A stretch of 64,000 bases of DNA from Limnanthes douglasii subsp. nivea (GCA_036936605.1 JAUPFV010000003.1:149080997-149144996); one strand, 5' to 3'; positions 32,885-45,975 are shown, counted from the stretch's first letter. The notes: generated from the letters alone by a model not told the origin. Program-made: numbers and translations.

Positions 32885-33140
32885 ACATGACCAACTAGTG
32901 TTGGAACCATTTGATGTGACCAACTAATATTGGAATATTTGAAAATAACCAACTAGTCTTAAAACCTTTTAAATGTGACCAACTAATATTTGAACATTTA
33001 CACTTGACCAACTAGTGTTGGAACCTTTTAATTGTGATCAAATATCGTTTGAAACCATTACACTTGACTCACTAATGTTAGAAACTTTACTCTTGACCAA
33101 TTAATGTTGGCACCTTTTAATTGTGAGCAACTAATGTAAA
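32885..33140. repeat. 30-bp tandem repeat
   Basis: Eight or nine units of 29-30 bp, consensus 'gaccaactagtgttggaacc' plus 'ttttaattgt'. Follows the older element's antisense ORF, in the same relative position as the unrelated 50-bp array of the inner element. Confidence 0.8.
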
Positions 33141-33239
33141 AACTTGTTAAAATTTTAAATTTTGGATCAAAATTATCTAAACCAATTAACAATGAGACAG
33201 GAATATAAAATGCAAATTTTTTATAAAATATGATTATGT

Positions 33240-34310
33240 GGACACGTCATTAAAACCTATCAGCGCCACCAGGGTAGGAAAGAGTGTGTCTCCGGATATT
33301 ATATCATAAAATTAACTAATATACACTGTTTTTAACAATCATTACGGATACAGCCTCAAGTGCTCGATGTTTTATGGTTGTCGAAGAGGGTTATCTTCTT
33401 GATATGTCAGTCGATAAATTCCAGACTTAACCATAAGGCCCTTCCCAATTTGTCCTTAACTTCTCAAACCATTTATCTTCATCCCCCCACCTTAAATTCT
33501 CGTTGTCAAATTTGGGTTTCATACTATATTCTCATTAGAGTATGATAATTAAGGGATCTTAGATGCGTCATTGTTCATTTTTTCTCAATTAAATATAGTT
33601 TTCTATTCAAAAATATTAGAGTATGGCCTTGGTTGGGGTTAGCCCATCCATCCTATAAACCAATGCAAAAAGAGATTCTTGAGTTGTAGATATCTAGGGC
33701 TGAAAGTTTTGAACGTGTTGATAAATCAGGGCTGAAGATTGTAAGCACTATCTTGGAAAAAAGACATAGCTTACAGTTTTTATCCCCATTTACCATTTTG
33801 ATAAAACTTTATGGAAGCTGATTGTACCATTATAGAGCATTTTCTTTGAAATTTTATGAAAAAGCTCGACACAACAAGTTATCAGCATCGTCATAATTCA
33901 TCATAATGTTGTTAAACTACTTTAGATGATTATCTGGATCTTTATTCTCACCGAACTTTTCTATTTTGGATATATCAAATCGCTTCAGTAGGTGTCCCAA
34001 AAGAATTTTAGCAGATGGTGAAGATTGTCTCCACTTATGCACTTGACTATACTGGTGGCCATCATTAATTGTTGCATGAAAAAATCTGTTCAGATGGAAC
34101 TGCAAATAAATTGTTTACATGGTGATCAAAACGTTGGTTCCTCGGGCCCTTTTTGTAACAAATGTGGACCTTCACAGATTTGTACCATAGTTTGCTATTG
34201 TATGACCCTTCCCTCAGTTCCCATTCTATATATTCCCTTAAGAGTATCCGGTGTATCTGAGGAGTCGTGTCATTTTTTCAAATTTCGTTCCTGCTTTAGA
34301 TTTTGATATC
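33240..34310 (-). pseudogene. Older gypsy element: integrase tail joined to gag (copy B)
   Basis: 33240-33300 holds the conserved text 'gcgccaccagggtaggaaag' found 3' of integrase in the inner element. 33418-33720 encodes an integrase tail (TTQES.FALVY), then 33780-34200 is gag; the open part 33917-34105 reads RFDISKIEKFGENKDPDNH. RT, RNase H and most of integrase are lost. The plus frame 34025-34306 is a shadow. Confidence 0.72.
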
Positions 34311-34908
34311 GCCTTGTGTGCCTATTTGAATAACACCTACCACAATAATTTATCTTCTTTTTGTGACGGTGATGTGGATTCGAAAAAGAATAAAACCTCT
34401 CGAAATAGAAAATAGAATACTCATTAGATTCTGAATACTTTAGTGATATCTTGTCCCTCGTTCATTTTTCAAGGAATGGCGATTTCTATTTGATCAAAAC
34501 TGTTTTTTCGGTATTTTTATGGTTTTGTAAAGACTCGGACTCATTATCTTCTCCATCAGAACCTTATTCTTCTCCAAGCTTTTGGAATTTGGAATAGACT
34601 TTTCTTGATTGAATCACCGTTATTTTCTTTTTGTGAGTTTGATGCATCAATTTCTTCACATCAATTTCTTCACGCTCTTTCAGTGTCAATCATTTTTATG
34701 CTGTTTATATTGATGTTGAGATTAAGCTCACCGAATCAGCTAATCGGATCATTCTCCAACCGTGACTCTTTGGGTTATTATCGCAGGATCCATTTACATC
34801 TCATAATTCACCATGCTAATTTTAAAAAACAAAGACAAAAATATGGATATACCTAAACCATCTCAAATTTTGGATTTAGCATATGGATACCTGTATAGAC
34901 TCCTGCCA
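34311..34908. other. Leader region of older gypsy element (copy B)
   Basis: Matches 2465-3121 without the 54-bp duplication. The minus strand has MIDTERA and SLFQIPKAWRRI pieces but no intact frame. Ends 'gactcctgcca', a possible PBS complement. Confidence 0.4.
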
Positions 34909-35290
34909 TGGTCGATCATGAAATTATTAAATATATTTACGCAAAACTATTCATAATTAAATATATTTACGCAAAACTAATCGCTACTAAAAATAGAACA
35001 ATACTTAGAAAAAGTAGTTGGTTAATAAAATATTTATTAACTTCTCCCAGTTTAATTTTTTATACGGATTTCTATGGACTTATCTTATTAATAAACTCAT
35101 ACCCAATCCATATAATATTAATTTATTAAAATTAAATTTTTTTTATTAGATAATTTTTTATGGACTTATCCTATTAATAAACTCATACACATGATCATGT
35201 GAATATAATATTAATTTATTAAGATTAAATATATACATTCTTTATTAGATAAAATACTTTCAATATGCATAAATATTACATATATTTATT
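34909..35290 (-). repeat. Candidate 5' LTR of older gypsy element (copy B)
   Basis: Nearly identical to 3122-3500. See the arguments there; right end unresolved. Confidence 0.35.
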
Positions 35291-36539
35291 TTTACGAAAT
35301 AAAAGTAAGGATCGAGTTTAACATTTAATTTTACACTTATTTCACATTTAAAGTTTTTTAGTTTCATATTTAAAGTTGATGTTTTCAAAAATCAAATTTA
35401 ACATTTTCATATTTACTCTCTTTTTGTATTTAAGGTTTACCTATAATTTGTATTTAACATTTAAGTATAATATATATTTTTGTAGAAATATAAAAAAAAA
35501 CAAAAATATAAAAACAAAATGATGAACTTTCATCCGTTTTAAGTTCTTCTTCAAATTCTGGAAAAAAGAGCGTTCATCGGTTTAAGCTTTTTTTCAAACT
35601 TGGAAAAAGAGCTCTCATTGGTTTCAGTTTTTTTTTAACTTCGGAAAATATATAAGATTATTGGACTTTGATACTAAGAAAACAACAACGTATCTACTGC
35701 TAGAATATCTAATATAACCCAACAGGTCTATTCAACTATCAAATGAGAATAAACTTCCTTTACTGTTTTGGCATGCCATACAACTATTCCAAATTTATTA
35801 TATCCTCTGCGGACTTTCCCTTAGTTCCCCACCTATTTTCTCTTAAATCCTCCCTGTAAACAATACAATAACTTTAACATATATCAACATCTTGTCAAAG
35901 TTAACATCTTGTAAAAGTTACTTGATAATATCCATATTTTGTAAAAGTTTCACGTATCAGCATTTTCATAAACTATAATATGAAAAATTAAGAAAAAATT
36001 CAAACCATATCCGGTAGAATTCGTTCTTCATATTTTAACTTATGAAAAGCTGATACGCGTTACTCATACAAAATTTTCAACAATATGAAAAAGTAAGAAT
36101 AACTTAGAAAAAAGATTCTTCTAGTATATAAGATGGAAGTAGAAATTGAACAACTAAATATTAAAAGAGAAAATCATATGGTCTAGGGTGATATGGAATT
36201 TGGAGAAGAATGGGGCATTTATAGCAAATGTTCTTATAAAAGGTACATAGGTATTAACGACTAAGGTTTACAGGTGTGTTGCTGCATGCAAAACTATTGA
36301 CATGTGTTGAAGCTGAAAATGATATACATCTAGCACGTGTTGTGTGAACGTTCCAAGTTGGTTCAGTGAACCTAGACGCAAAGGAGTATATACGCAATTG
36401 AAATTCTATGCAACCGATAATCAATTTCTTTTTTATATAAAATAATTTAAATTGTAATTCCATATATATATATATATATCATAAAAAAATTAATTTAAAT
36501 ACATTAGATATCTTTAGATATTTGTATGTTGAATTTGAT
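35291..36539. other. AT-rich DNA, no gene seen
   Basis: Matches 3501-4920 minus the 195-bp block. A (TA)n run at about 36464-36480 is longer here. Frame 36254-36463 is not supported by any motif. Confidence 0.4.
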
Positions 36540-36738
36540 TCTGGAGACCGTCGTCCTTTTAGAAAATTATTTGTATCTTATTATAAGTGGTTTTAGGATT
36601 TTAATGCAAATTTTATTATTATTTATTGATGATTTTTTTCTACTTATTATAAAAATGAGAACGTATTATAAAAACGAGAAGTACTTAATATCTGTATATA
36701 GTTTTAAAACGATTTATGTAATGAGACGGACGGAATAA
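36540..36738. mobile_element. Stowaway-like MITE (copy B)
   Basis: Same element as 4921-5108, with a short internal duplication ('gagaacgtattataaaaac') and loss of bases near the left end. Confidence 0.55.
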
Positions 36739-37202
36739 ATTAGTATAGATATGTAGTTTACTATAAAATAAAATAGTACAGATATATAATATATGGATAG
36801 TTTTATATATCTGGATAGTTTCCTACGAGTGAGTGGTTTTCAACATATATTGATAATCATTTAAGAAAATTTTAAAGCATAATTTTTAAAATTAAAATGT
36901 TAAATAAAATAAAATAATATCAATAAAATAAAATAATATTTTTACTATAACAAAGTTATATTTATATTTATTGCTTTGGTTTTACATAGTTTATGAATGA
37001 TTTAAATATCGTTCAAAGTTGGGTGTCGCTAATAATTATATTATTAGTAGTTTTTAATTTTTACAAATTCGATGGATAAGGATTATAATAAATCCTCGAG
37101 ACTAGACGAGACACGTCAGTTCAGGACTATACCAACATTTCAGATCAATGTTCATGCTTGGCTTCCGAAACACCTAGGCCTGAAGGTATAGTTTGGAGAG
37201 CA
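36739..37202. other. AT-rich spacer
   Basis: Matches 5109-5524 with an insertion of about 50 bp near 36795-36845. No gene. Confidence 0.4.
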
Positions 37203-37415
37203 CAACTAAATTGAGATCCTTTTTTTTTATAATGAGATCCCAAAATCGAAATATTTTTCTTAAAAACTTTAAAATACCATATTATCCCTTACGTATAACA
37301 ATCTATTGTGGGGGCAAAATGGTCTTTTCAAGTTTTTCCTCAGATTTTGGGGTCTCAATATACAAAAAATGGTCTTGTTATGGGGTCTCTTTTTTTTAAA
37401 AATGGGTCTCGATTT
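37203..37415. mobile_element. Inverted-repeat MITE-like element (copy B)
   Basis: Counterpart of 5525-5750; ends 'aaattgagatcc' and 'gggtctcgattta' are better matched here. The plus frame 37193-37399 crosses it and is incidental. Confidence 0.5.
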
Positions 37416-37791
37416 ATCCTAGCCGTAATTTTGGTTCATGAGATTCGTTGGTCCTGACCTTATTTTTTGGACTTTGAAGTGAAACATGATCCTAGACATC
37501 CAAAGTGTTTTGGTCTCTAGAGTGATTTAAAGAACTTAAAAAAATTCTTTGTAGTAGATTTTCCTCTTCTTAAGTGTGTTTCATTTTGTGTCGCGTTTCT
37601 TTTTTAGTCACTCCTATTAATTAATTTTATCATTAAAGTCTCTTGAAGTTCTCATACGTACATGGAAGGCTGTTCCTTAAATCCACCTCACTCGCTTTCG
37701 ATATTTGATCCTTGATTTTATCTCTACTCAGTTCCATAAAATTTGTATCGTTCAAGGAAATTTATTCTTCTTTTTTTTCCTTTAATCAATT

Positions 37792-39430
37792 ATGGCAAGA
37801 AAAGAAGTAGACCGACCAGAGAAGGTTTTAAGGGTCAACGAACCTCTTGAGATTGAAGGTAATGTCGATGAGGACACCTCTTTTAGTGAAGCCTTTGAAT
37901 GTCAAGTAGTCTAAACCTAGGAAAATTTGTATTAATATTTCTAGCATAAACCAATTACCACAAGAAAAGCCTTATGGGACCCCACTAGTGAGGCCTCGGA
38001 CTGTCTGTTCGATTTTTACCCTAGTTATTTTAAGATTGTCTGTGGCTCATGTCCTAATGACTGATGTATTTTCTCATGGGGAATCATCAACCTCGAAACC
38101 GAATAATAAAAAAATGAAGATTTTAGAATAATGACATCGAACTTCATTCGAAGCAAAAAGAATTCAGTAAAAGGTCTCGGAAGGTAGAATATACATGAGA
38201 GAAGATGATGGCCAAATCGTTGGGATCCAACGAAGGGGTTTAAGCTTTAAAGAACCCCCCTCATCATCGTGGATGTACAAAATCACCATCTTCTTTCCAT
38301 CGAAAAAATTAAATATGTTTATTCTTATATTGACGATTTACGCTCATTTTGCATCCATTGGGATATTCCAAAAAATGTTAAAGTTTGATTGTTGATCCCT
38401 TACAAGACCTATGTTTCAACCCACGCAGATGAACTTGTACAATATATAGACATATTTGATTGGGGTATATGATTTTTATTCACCCTGATTTATTTAAGTT
38501 TTTCACCATGTTAGGCTTGTGTCTGAGCCATGCTAGACACAACACCATGAGAATGATGATGTCGTATGTTATTGCTTCGAGCCTATCAAAGATCAAGTTT
38601 GAAATGGATGGGATTATATCTCATCTCTACAAATAAGCTCTTTCTTTAAGTGAGTGGATGACTTTCCTCAGTCGGAAAGAGAGTGGAAAAGTAGATTTAT
38701 TTTTTATCCGGTGAACTACGAGAGCATGAACCTTATCAATATAAAAAACTCGTGAATTACCTAAAGCTCGTGGAAGAAATCGTAAGGGTTTAGGGTCTGC
38801 CGGAACACTTTTTTTACTTAGAAAAGTCCTTCTTCTTTTTCCCGTAACAACCTTTTTTTTTATCTTGACCTTGACACTGACTCGCTTTTATTTTATTTTT
38901 TACAAAGTACAATAATATTTTTCTATAAAAAAATTATGAATGGAAGAAAAAATTCTTAAATCTAGATATGTGGGCTTAAGAGCGTTAGGAAAACAAGTTC
39001 TATAATTGTTTTACCGTGAGTAATTTCACGTTTTCCAAGTTTTAATATATGAAGAAAGCTCTTAACACTGACGATGACTCAACTGTTTTCGTTTCTATAA
39101 ATTACATGATGGTGGCTTCCATAGAGCCACCTTATGCAGATATGTTACTTTTAACCCAACACAAAATATCTAAAAGATAGGTGAAGGTAAAATAGTCCAG
39201 TATCTCTAAGATAAAAGTTAGGCATGGGGCCCTTTTGGAGCCTGAAAGGTTTGATAAGCATGAAGTCTAAGCGGATAGCCGAAATTGATGGGTTAAAGCT
39301 AATGAGCATCAACAACAAATTTACACTTCCTTACGTTTCCACCCTGATAAGGAATCCGACAAAGCGTATTGCAGATGTCTATGAGGCCGAAGCACATTAT
39401 AGACACAACAGGTTCGATGAGTATAACTGA
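37792..39430 (+). pseudogene. Decayed antisense-ORF-like gene (copy B)
   Basis: Keeps the ATG lost in copy A: 40 codons from 37792 (acidic, EPLEIEGNVDEDTSFSEAF) to TAA at 37912. Blocks 38195-38395, about 38340-38760 (STHADELVQYIDIF-like) and 39224-39430 match those of 6118-7789. In the last block 36 bp are missing relative to copy A. Confidence 0.4.
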
Positions 39431-39542
39431 GATCTTATGTAGAAACATATTGAAAACCTTGAAGCAAGAATACTTTACTGATGTCTAAAAATGGAAATGT
39501 GGTGTGCTTAAGAGCAAAGGTGAAGGTATCAAAATTTAACCT

Positions 39543-39646
39543 ATTATTCACGATTCACATTCTACCATTGATTCTCAATTCGTATTTAACCAATTCTTTG
39601 TGATTTACGATTAAGAATCAATGATAGAATGTGAATCGTGAATAAT
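39543..39646. repeat. Hairpin: 33-bp inverted repeat, one mismatch (copy B)
   Basis: Arms 39543-39575 and 39614-39646 pair at 32 of 33 positions around a 38-nt loop. Confidence 0.85.
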
Positions 39647-39985
39647 GGGTTAAACGTGAATTACGAATCAACTGTTAAATCTGTAATGCGAATCAATGGT
39701 ATAATGTGAACTAATAATTATATGTGAAATCTAAACTGAGAATCAAAAATTAAATGCAAACTAAGAATCATGGGTTAAATACAAAATAATACTCATATGT
39801 TATATTTGTACTGAAAACATGTGTTAAATAGAAACTAAGTCTCTAGGGTTAAATGGGAATCGTGAATCATTTATGAAATCTAAATTGAGAATCAATAGTT
39901 AGATGTGAACTAAAAACGATGTGGTAAATACAAACAGAGAAACAAAGAACTAGTAGTCATGTGTTAAATCTGAACCGAGAATCGT
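39625..39985. repeat. 25-bp degenerate tandem repeat (copy B)
   Basis: Counterpart of 7985-8345, same unit and similar unit number. Confidence 0.75.
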
Positions 39986-40234
39986 CAGATTACAATAAAA
40001 AGCTAACTTGTAGATTTTAAGGTGTTAAAAAGAATTATTATAAGCCAAGAAAAACTAAAACTAGACTAAATAAATAAACCTTTTGCACCTAAGAGCCCAA
40101 AAAGCTTATGGACATCAATCAACCCTTTATTATCTCTATACTTTGATTCAAAATTTGAATCTAACCCAATAAACTCAAGAAATGAAACAATACAAATCGA
40201 CTAATATAAACAAGAAAACAAGTTCGGTTCATAC

Positions 40235-40490
40235 CTTGGAGGGTTGACAAGAAAATGTAGCGTCATTGATCCTTCTGAAAGAAAAAACACAAGTACCATA
40301 GAAAAGCGATAGGCACATGATAAGAATTCCCCCGACGAGATAGTCTATACAGTTTTTAAGAAGCACGCCGTTTATTGTATCTTGTAATTTGGCCAGCTCG
40401 GTTTCTTTAAGTTTGAGTTTTCTCATTATAAAACGTAGTTCAAACGTTATCAAGTGGTTTACGATTCAGACTTTACTCATCTTAGTGCCC
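40235..40490 (-). pseudogene. Unrecognised exon-like frame (copy B)
   Basis: Same frame as 8597-8862: coil KLKLKETELAKLQDTINGV then hydrophobic YLVGGILIMCLSLFYGTCVF. Here the frame runs into AAG|GTATGAAC, a good plant splice donor (40233-40234). Product unknown. Confidence 0.38.
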
Positions 40491-40658
40491 AAATACAATA
40501 TGATTACCATATTTAAACACATAACGCATCTTCACTCATAGGTTCAATTTAGTGAATTAAATAATTCACTCGATTACTTTTAATTTGGACTTCCATGAAT
40601 AATAGCCAAACATGTTCATTTAGCATGTCCGTCCATAAATATATGTATTCCAACACAA

Positions 40659-41755
40659 CCATGATTCAATTTATCACCTCACACAACAACAATCAATATA
40701 GTCAATTTCATCGAATTTGTAAAAAAAACAAGAAAATAAAAATTAGATCGAACAATATTAACAAAAGCTGCAATGAACATCCCAAGACAAAGAGCCAAGG
40801 CTTCGAATGCACACTCTTTTATACTAAAAATCATATAAATTATATAAATGAATGAAATATCTCCACAAAAGGGAAGTCTTTTGGGAATATACCAAACAAC
40901 AAAGCCTCGCGGGCCTAAGCAATGTGGTTAATTTCTCTACAAAATTTTTGTTGCGTTCTAAGCAATGTGGTTAATTTCTAGCGATGAGAAAATGCCCACG
41001 CTAATTCGAGGCTGAATGCATTCAGCGGATCAAGTTTAATGGTGGGTGTTGGAAGTAAACTTAGTTCTCTATCCCACATTTCTTAGACTTAAAATAATAT
41101 AAAATATAGAAGTAAATGAAATATTTCAACTAATGTGAGACTTTTTGGAAGTGGACCAAAAATAAAGTCGTGAGTTTTTCAAACCCAACACAGATAATAA
41201 TATACTAGTTTGGAGATATGATTGCGATGAACATAAAAAAAGAAGAGACATTTTCGGTGTCAATTTTTTTTTATTTGTTCGTATCATTTTTTGTCATAAT
41301 TTGTGAAAGGTTTGGATGGATGAATTCTGACTGCCATACTAAAATCGTCGATGGAAAGGTTTTCGGCTTATACGATGGAAGTAGAAGAAAAATCATGATC
41401 AGGTTGTAGAGTAGAAGAAGCCTACATGTGATGCAAGATAAAAAAAATTTAACAAAAGCTTAAATATTTGTTTGGAATGTTTTATAGATAAAAACGTTTT
41501 CTATATCTTCCCTTCTGGTGGGACATACGATCAAAGTGAGTTAAGTTTGGTTAGGTAGGGTTTTTTTCCTGTTTATATATATATATATATATATATATTC
41601 AGAGGGAACCCGCAGCCGCTACTCAACGAGTGCGCACAGGGTGAACCCTCAGTCAGAAGGTAAACTACACAAAATGACAGACTCAACCAAGAAAGCGTTT
41701 GTAGAGCGATTCGAACTCATAACCTTTAGTCACAAGCATGTCTTACTCCACCAAC
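40659..41755. other. 1.1-kb block absent from copy A
   Basis: Bounded by 'ccaacacaa' on the left and the SINE head on the right. Contains two copies of 'ctaagcaatgtggttaattt' at about 40915 and 40958 and text around 41050-41200 of LTR or leader type ('tcccacatttcttagac', 'atgtgagactttttgg'). Frames 40595-40855 and 41218-41409 have no recognisable motif. Confidence 0.6.
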
Positions 41756-41772
41756 TCGGATACCCCCATAGG
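41573..41772 (-). mobile_element. tRNA-like SINE
   Basis: On the minus strand the element reads, 5' to 3': GGGGTATCCGAGTTGGTGG (A-box-like), GTTATGAGTTCGAATCGC about 35 bp on (B-box-like), then a unique body and a (TA)n tail at 41573-41598. This is the plan of a plant SINE transcribed by RNA polymerase III. Family not named; target duplication not fixed. Confidence 0.6.
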
Positions 41773-42279
41773 GGATTTTCTATTTATATTGTAAACCTAT
41801 GTACTAGATACTACAACTGTAATTTATTTTATAATAATTGGAAAATTTTAAAATAAAAAATTATATATTAAACTTGATGAGTAAAAAATCTATAAATTTG
41901 GTAGTACAATATTTTTCACAAGATAATACCTTTTTTCGTTTGGGTATAATTTTAACAAATATCTAAAAGTTATTTCTTATCATCAATTATTCTCTACAAA
42001 AAAATATTTAACTTTTCTTATTATCATCTATTATTATAGTCGTTTGTTAAGATAATCTTATTAATAATCAACCAAAACATTAAATTTATTTACTAATAAG
42101 TTTAATAAAATACAAATAATCATGAGTGATAATTGATTATTTATAAATAATTACCCCGTAGCTCAAAATATGTTTTAACCATTTTTTTATTTTTTAACTT
42201 TATATACCATATCTTTCAAAATATAACTCCCAACAAATCGAAAATATGATTAGTTTTTTTTAAGATGAACAAAACTAGG
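41773..42279. other. AT-rich spacer
   Basis: Matches 9046-9544. No gene. Confidence 0.5.
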
Positions 42280-43080
42280 TTGCGAAATAAGATCCATGCA
42301 AGATATTTTTGTTTAGTTTTTTTAGTTGCACAATTACGTGTAATTAGATTGTAAAATAAGTTTGAAAAAAGAAATTGTATTCCACTTACAAAATTAAGTA
42401 TAATTTGGTTGCTAAAAGATAATTGTGTTTTTGTTGTGTGATTGCGTGTAATTTGGTTGTTATAAAGAAATTGTGTTACAGTCATGGAATTACGTGTCAA
42501 TATGTAAATAAGAAAAAAAATAGGTGCGTAATATGACTTTGGTTGTTAATTAAGTGTGATTGTATGAAAAAATAAAATACAATTTGTTTTTGTAAAAAAA
42601 ATTGTTAACTCGGTGTGAAACAACCAATATTTTTTTAGTTACAAAAATATGTACATTTTATGTTGAAAAAACTTTTTAAATAAAATAAAATGTGTGAGAA
42701 ATTACGTGTAATTTTATTACTAAAAATAAAATGTGTTTAAGTTGCATGATTACGTGCAAATGAACTACGCTAATAAGAAGAAAATAATTGCAAAAATAGG
42801 ATAGTGGTTGCTAAATAAGTCTTATTGTTTTAGAATACAATATAACTTATTTTTGTTAATTGGATGTGAAACAACTAACTTTTTTATAGTTGCGAAAATA
42901 TTTGCATTTTTGTGTTGAAAGAAAAATTATGAAAAATAGACTATGCTCCACTTACAGAAATATATATGCAATTTGGTTGCAAAATTAGTTTGGAAAATCA
43001 TTTTTGTTTTAGTTACATAATTATGTGTAATTTGGTTGTAAAAATAAGAAAAAAATATTCGAAAATATCATTAATAGATT
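42280..43080. repeat. Degenerate repeat with 'acgtgtaatttggttg' core (copy B)
   Basis: Counterpart of 9545-10320. Confidence 0.6.
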
Positions 43081-44063
43081 TGGTTTTTTTTTTAAATAGA
43101 AATATATGTTTTTTGGATTAAATATTGAGTTATGGTTTCAGAGATATGGAGTTTTAAAAGTTAAAAATAACTAACTTTTAGGTCTATACATGTGTATGTG
43201 TTTGAGGGGTGTAATTGGAAGAACTTATGTTACATGTGGTTTTTGGTAAATTTCAAAATCCAAGTGGTTATCGGTATTTAAATTTCTATCTGAGTGGTTA
43301 TTGATAACTCTCACTTGGGCTAGGTTATATCAAGATCCATTTTTGTTGGATCAAGAACCGTTTTTGTTATAAAACAGATCGTATCATTTATATTTTTTTC
43401 TATTGATATAAAAACCTTATTTTCCATAAATCCACCTTAAACTATTTACCCTAACCCTAAATCTCTCAAAATACTCTCTTCAAAAATTTAAGTTTTTGAA
43501 AATCTGACTCACCGACGTTGTTAAGGTACGTATGAGTTAGCTATTGATGTTTTTTTTCTTTCACTTTTAATGTATTTCAATTGATCTTTAGGTTTGAAAA
43601 ACTTGTTTGCCAAACTCAAAATTTTATGTATTTGTAGTTGCTTTTTATTTATATTTAGTTCCTATAGTTTAGGTTATTTGTATTTCTTCTAATTGGCTGC
43701 ATATTTATAAGAATTAGACGAGTATATAAGGAATTAGGATTTGGGGTTGCTATGTTAACGGTTTAAAAACAATTTTATCTTAATAATTAAAAATTTCAGA
43801 CTTCAACCGAAGTTCTTAATGGGATTTTTTTGCGTGCATTTGCAGTTCCATTACGATGTGTTCTTTGCATACATGAGATTGCATATCACAATGTTTGTCG
43901 TTGCAAGTATTGCAATTTGTTCTCTATTTTCTTTTATGTCGGAGTTTGTGCAAAAATTGAATAACTTTTAAAAATAGTACTATTGTCCCTTATCTTTCAT
44001 TTTCAAGAACAAAATTAGCTTTTGGTTTGTATTGAACTAATGACAAGATATGAGAATATTCTA
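43081..44063. other. No recognised gene
   Basis: Matches 10321-11494 but lacks the 183-bp block at 43880/43881. The plus frame open in copy A is destroyed. Confidence 0.45.
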
Positions 44064-44614
44064 TGTAGAAAAAGTGTTTGAAGATTTCCGGATAATTCAC
44101 TGAAGTCTTGTAAAACCATTTCTAATTGAAATATTTTTGGGGTTCTCCAAAAATTCTCAACTGGATAAAATCAGCGATCTTTATTTTTAATAGGGAGAAT
44201 GATCTCTTGATGTGTTTTGTTTTTAGAACATAACTTATACATTAAAAAATTCGATCGACAAGATAGGTTTGGTGGTTAGGGGCAGATAAGATCAACGGAA
44301 TTTTAATTAAAAACAGCTTAATTTCAAATTTGAAAAAAACGTTCAAATTTCGAATTTTAAAATTCCGTTGACTTGCAACAATAGCCGATTTAACCAAAAT
44401 AAAAATTTTAAAATGGTAGTTATTTTCCTCTTTCACCTGCATATGCAATTTTTCAAAAGAACTATTAAAAAGATAATCTTCAACCTTCACAACTTGCAGG
44501 TCTGAGTACATACCTTGGGATGATATACAAATGTGTTCCAATCTCTAGATGTTATGCTTTCCACATTGAATTTAATACTAATGTTACATTAGATGGGAAT
44601 TGGGTATCTCAACA
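44064..44614 (-). repeat. Copia LTR 1 (left, 551 bp)
   Basis: Resembles 11495-12045 closely and is followed by the same flank. Keeps the 85-bp stretch lost in the other three LTRs. Confidence 0.88.
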
Positions 44615-44623
44615 TGAGAGATT

Positions 44624-45264
44624 TCAGATGGACTTTAATCCCATCTCAATAGCCGATTTGTGCACAAGATCTCTACTTAACCCTTTGGTTAAATGATCGG
44701 CTAAGTTACATTAAGTTCTCACAAACTCTACTAAAATAACATCATGCGTGATACGCTCACGAACCATATTGTGTCTAACACCTAAGTGTCTAGACCTTCC
44801 TTTGTAAACTTCTCTATAGAGATTGGCCAAGCAGCTTCACTATCACATCTCATAGATATAGGTGATATCGGCTTGGGCCACAACGGAATTTCGTACATTA
44901 AATTTCTTAGCCACTCAACTTCTTTACTCGTTGCTGCTAATGGCACAAGATCTGATTCCATTGTTGAATCAGTAATACAAGTTTGTTTCTTAGATGCCCA
45001 AGAAATAACACCTCCCCTAAGCAGAAATACTCATCCACTTGTAGAAGAATGATCTTCCATATTGGAAATGTAACTCGCGTCTGAATATCCTTCAAGTATA
45101 TAAGGAAATCCAGTATAAGTTAAACCATAATTCATGGTTCCTTTCAAATACTTGAATACTCGATTTAAAGCTTGCCAATAATGTGAAATAGTATTGCTAG
45201 TATATCTACTAAGTTTTCCAACAACAAAAGCAATATGTGGCTTAGTGCTAGTCATGGAATACAT
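44624..45264 (-). pseudogene. Unit 1 copia RNase H and end of RT
   Basis: 45031-45264 is open (MYSMTSTKPHIAF, SDASYISN) up to a TGA after SSTSG where copy A reads Arg; downstream text to 44624 still encodes MESDLVPLAATSKE-like and NLADHLTKGL-like sequence. Unit 1 has His in KPHIAF, the other two units Asp. Plus frame 44786-45052 is a shadow. Confidence 0.82.
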
Positions 45265-45279
45265 AAGACACCCGATGGT

Positions 45280-45582
45280 TCATGAGTATTCAAGTTGAGA
45301 TACAATATTACCTTTATTAGATATAAGCTTAAGATTAGGATCTATAGGTGAGATTATCGGGGAACAATCTTTAAAATTTAATTTATTCAATATTTTCTCA
45401 ATATAGTAAGATTGAGAAATCAATATACTATTGTTCTTTCGTTTGTTTCTTATACCAAGAATCATTTCAGCTTCCCCTAAATCCTTCATCTCAAAATTAG
45501 ATGATAATATTTTCTTCGTTTCATCAACCTGATTTTGGTCACTACCAAAAATCAACATATCATCTACATATAGACGAATCAT
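45280..45582 (-). pseudogene. Unit 1 copia RT palm
   Basis: 100 codons with MIRLYVDDMLIFG (YVDD intact) and KDLGEAEMILGIRNKR. A stop separates it from the upstream RT part. Confidence 0.85.
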
Positions 45583-45585
45583 AAC

Positions 45586-45975
45586 TCATTTACCAGAATT
45601 ATCAAATTTACTATATACACACTTGTCTGCTTGGTTAAAAATAAATCCATTAGACAATATCACATTATAAAAAAATTTATTACAATCTTTTGTTGCTTGT
45701 TTCAAACCATACAAAGATTTTTTCAACTTGCATACCTTGTTTTCACAACCAGACATGACAAACCCTTCCGATTATTTCATATAAATCTCCTCATCCAAAT
45801 CACCATTCAAGAATGCAGTTTTAACATCCATTTGTCTAAATCCCTGGATAACCAATCTATCTTTATACCTTTCAATACCATCTACTTTCATTTTTCGTTT
45901 AGAGATCCATCTATTTCCCAATAATTTGCAACCATGAGGTAAATCAGTTAACTCTCATGTATTATTATGCATGAT
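45586..45975 (-). pseudogene. Unit 1 copia RT N-terminal part with internal deletion
   Basis: About 125 bp equivalent to 13266-13370 are missing at about 45830, joining the MDVKTAFLNGDLDEEIYM block directly to the 'VIQGFRQ' text and removing most of the RT fingers. The Asp of MDVKTAF is intact, unlike copy A. The same deletion is in units 2 and 3. Plus frame 45631-45924 is a shadow. Confidence 0.8.

Noticed and set aside
41706..41760. tRNA gene
   Set aside because: A- and B-box-like words are present but no cloverleaf can be built and a (TA)n tail follows; a SINE fits better.
44786..45052. Plus-strand open frame repeated at 49257 and 53728
   Set aside because: It is antisense to copia RNase H; its text is explained by the conserved coding sequence of the other strand.
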